Positions 13,890 through 15,687 of a stretch of 15,687 bases of DNA are shown in pieces. Below the pieces are notes generated by a model. That model did not search any database and was not told the origin of the DNA. It was given only the letters and a program-made list of their open reading frames with translations. The stretch spans positions 1 through 15,687 of the forward strand of contig JACCUV010000041.1 in the NCBI GenBank assembly GCA_013698495.1. The letters are read 5' to 3'. This DNA is from Chloroflexia bacterium. Its GTDB lineage: Bacteria > Chloroflexota > Chloroflexia > Thermomicrobiales > UBA6265. Numbering within the stretch: the stretch's first letter is position 1; each line of letters begins with the position of its first letter. Position numbers and translations under genes: made by a program.

Positions 13890-15687
13890 CTAATCCTCGG
13901 AAGACGCTTCGACCTTGTCCGAGGCTGCTTCGGCAACCGCTTTGGCCGCGCTCGACAATGCACTTCCACTCGCCTGCAGGTTCTTCGGCAAGCGGTAACC
14001 GGCCTTCTCGGCCGCCTCACCGGTTGCAAAGTAAATTTCGGCGATCGTGTTGGAATACGACGACGACTCGACCGGGTGGTAAATCCGCGAGCTGGCGTTG
14101 CCCTTGATTTCGAATCCGGATGGCACATTGTCAGCGCCGTCGCCGGCAACCCATTCCGTGCCCTCGCCTTCCGCCGGCAGCTTGTCGCTGGACGATTTGG
14201 CGGGCGCACGTGCGGACGCCGATTCTTCCGCAACTTCAGCGTCGGCCTCCACATCCGGTTGACTCACAGCGACCTCGGCCGCTGCCTTGACTTCCAATTC
14301 CGTTTCGGTTGCTTCGGCAGTCGTCTCTTCCGCTACGGTATCGACAACCTCGACTTCCGCAACGGGCTCCACGTCAGTTACAGGTTCAACCTCGTCGGAC
14401 TCCACTGCTGGGGCCGGTTCGGCCTCGGATTCGACGGCGTCGACCTGCACGGCAGGCGACTGTTCGGTATCGGGCTCCGCGCTTTCGACTGCCGATTCAG
14501 CTTCATCGGAAGAAGTCTCGGCGGCGACGACTTCGGCCGTTGGCGCAGCTTCCGCTTCAGCGGGTTTCTTGCGCGACCGCTTCGGCTTGGTCTCTTCGAC
14601 CGGCTTGTCCACCAACAACTCATCGTCGGCCCCGGCCAAGGCAAAGGCCATCGCCATCGCCGAGAGGTCCTCGCCTTCAAAGGCCGGGGTTTCCGCGGCA
14701 CGCGATGGACGCTGGCTCGCCAGGCGTGCTGGCCGAGGCGTCGCGCCCGCCCCTTCCGCGCGTTGGCGACGCTCCTCGAAAGCGGCAACTTGATCGATGA
14801 CCGGCGCCTCGACCGGAGCGGACACGGAACCACTACTTGAGTCCGCCGTTTCCGTGCTGGCCGAATCCCTGTCGTCCGATCGCGGTTCGGCGAATTGACC
14901 GGTGAGTCCTTCGGCCTCCAGCGCATCCTTGATCTTCTCGACCAGGACATCGCGCTCTTCGAGAATGCCCTCTTCGAACACGCTCAGCAATTCTTCGTCG
15001 GGAGTGTCCAGCGCACGGCGAAGGCTCAAACCCATCCGCCGTCGTTGCGGATCGATCCGGATGATGCGAAGCAGGAGATCCTGCCCCTCGCCGACGACCT
15101 GCTTCGGATGCTGAATGCGCTCATCGGCAAGTTCGGAAACGTGAATCAGGCCCTCTATGCCATCCTCGATCCGGGCGAAGGCGCCGAAATTGGCGAGCTG
15201 GGTGACGGTGCCGCGCACCAGCTTGCCGACTTCGTACGAATTCGCGACGCGGCTCCAGGGCTCGGCCTGGGTGCGCTTGATCGAGAGGGCGATCTTCTTC
15301 TCCTGGGCGTTGATGCCGAGGACATAGACATCGACTTCCTCGCCGATCTTGAGTAGCTCGCTTGGATGCCGAACCCGGCTCCATGAAAGTTCCGAGAGGT
15401 GCACGAGGCCATCGGCGCCGCCGATGTCGACAAAGGCGCCGAAGTCGCAGATCGACGAAACGCGACCCTTGCGAACTTCGCCTTCCTTCAACTCCTCGAT
15501 CAACCGTTCTTTCATAACGTCGCGGCGTTCCTGGATCGCCTGTCGTTCGGAGAGGATCAGGCGATTGCGGTGCCGGTTTATTTCGATAACCTTGAGAGGG
15601 AGCGAGCTGCCAATCAGACGGGCCATATCGGCCTGCTTGCTGGACTCGTCGCCGCCACGGATTTCGCTTACCTGGGAGGCAGGCACG
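13890..15687 (-). CDS. rpsA: 30S ribosomal protein S1, with long acidic tail and small C-terminal module; 5' end cut by window edge
   Basis: 598 residues are visible; the first codon here is internal (VPASQVSEI matches the middle of an S1 repeat), so the start lies beyond the right edge. Three OB-fold S1 repeats can be seen: the end of one (1-47), a full one at 68-138 (KGRVSSICDFGAFVDIGGADGL, 73-94, in part) and another at 152-224 (RGTVTQLANFGAFARI). S1 recruits mRNA to the 30S subunit. After the last repeat comes about 290 residues of low-complexity Ala/Glu/Val/Ser-rich sequence with one basic patch (KPKRSRKKP, 367-375). A compact terminal module follows (about 524-572; FEIKGNASSRIYH, SYSNTIAEIYFAT, EKAGYRLPKN). 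I recall similar IYH-type modules (called sunset domain) on other actinobacterial and Chloroflexota proteins; their function is not known. Confidence 0.9.
   Translation of the reverse strand, partial: VPASQVSEIRGGDESSKQADMARLIGSSLPLKVIEINRHRNRLILSERQAIQERRDVMKERLIEELKEGEVRKGRVSSICDFGAFVDIGGADGLVHLSELSWSRVRHPSELLKIGEEVDVYVLGINAQEKKIALSIKRTQAEPWSRVANSYEVGKLVRGTVTQLANFGAFARIEDGIEGLIHVSELADERIQHPKQVVGEGQDLLLRIIRIDPQRRRMGLSLRRALDTPDEELLSVFEEGILEERDVLVEKIKDALEAEGLTGQFAEPRSDDRDSASTETADSSSGSVSAPVEAPVIDQVAAFEERRQRAEGAGATPRPARLASQRPSRAAETPAFEGEDLSAMAMAFALAGADDELLVDKPVEETKPKRSRKKPAEAEAAPTAEVVAAETSSDEAESAVESAEPDTEQSPAVQVDAVESEAEPAPAVESDEVEPVTDVEPVAEVEVVDTVAEETTAEATETELEVKAAAEVAVSQPDVEADAEVAEESASARAPAKSSSDKLPAEGEGTEWVAGDGADNVPSGFEIKGNASSRIYHPVESSSYSNTIAEIYFATGEAAEKAGYRLPKNLQASGSALSSAAKAVAEAASDKVEASSED

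Noticed and set aside
14287..14793. Ser/Thr/Ala-rich plus-strand frame resembling a surface protein
   Set aside because: It is the mirror of the Glu/Ala/Val low-complexity tail of ribosomal protein S1; the composition follows from the complement of GAA/GCG/GTC-rich codons.
1..15687. CRISPR array, tRNA, rRNA, insertion sequence or defence cassette
   Set aside because: No regularly spaced repeats, cloverleaf sequences, transposase or nuclease motifs were seen on either strand.

Overview
The window reads as a chromosomal housekeeping segment from a GC-rich bacterium. The best guess is Chloroflexota (Thermomicrobia/Sphaerobacter-like). This is an inference from the protein flavour: a ClpC with two Clp_N repeats and a UVR motif, a ribosomal protein S1 with a long acidic tail and a small C-terminal add-on domain, and a membrane-anchored DUF4015-type glycosidase. 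It cannot be proved from the sequence alone. No rRNA, tRNA, CRISPR array, transposase or prophage gene was seen.

Layout. (1) 1-1504, minus: 5' part of a membrane-anchored protein with carboxypeptidase-regulatory-like repeats and a putative glycosyl hydrolase domain, cut by the left edge. (2) 1505-1790: divergent control region with a good sigma70-type promoter and three dyads. (3) 1791-2771, plus: long-chain polyprenyl diphosphate synthase. (4) 2786-8350, minus: a tightly packed five-gene operon read lspA, rluD-type pseudouridine synthase, glycerate 2-kinase, ThDP-dependent carboligase-like enzyme, nucleoside hydrolase. The junctions are GTGA, TGATG and ATGA overlaps plus one 18-nt gap. (5) 8416-9549, plus: MurG-like glycosyltransferase. 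(6) 9608-10969, minus: radA. (7) 10970-11157: spacer holding a terminator hairpin and a degenerate copy of an intergenic-repeat type. (8) 11158-13611, minus: clpC, interrupted by an in-frame TAA inside the Walker B motif of its second AAA+ domain. (9) 13612-13889: spacer with a perfect 12-bp hairpin. (10) 13890-15687, minus: ribosomal protein S1, 5' end off the right edge.

Functionally, the envelope theme recurs: polyprenyl synthase, LspA, a MurG-like enzyme and a surface glycosidase. The rest is information and stress housekeeping (S1, RluD, RadA, ClpC). The three metabolic genes fused to the lspA-rluD pair form the least expected association.

The strongest anomaly is clpC. Within about 50 bp the conserved D2 Walker B Asp and Glu codons read TAC TAA, and several neighbouring conserved residues are also changed. 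The rest of the gene, before and after, looks intact and in frame. This is either a very recent inactivation or a local sequence/assembly error. I did not find a convincing wholly novel multi-gene system; the most interesting candidates are ranked in the findings.
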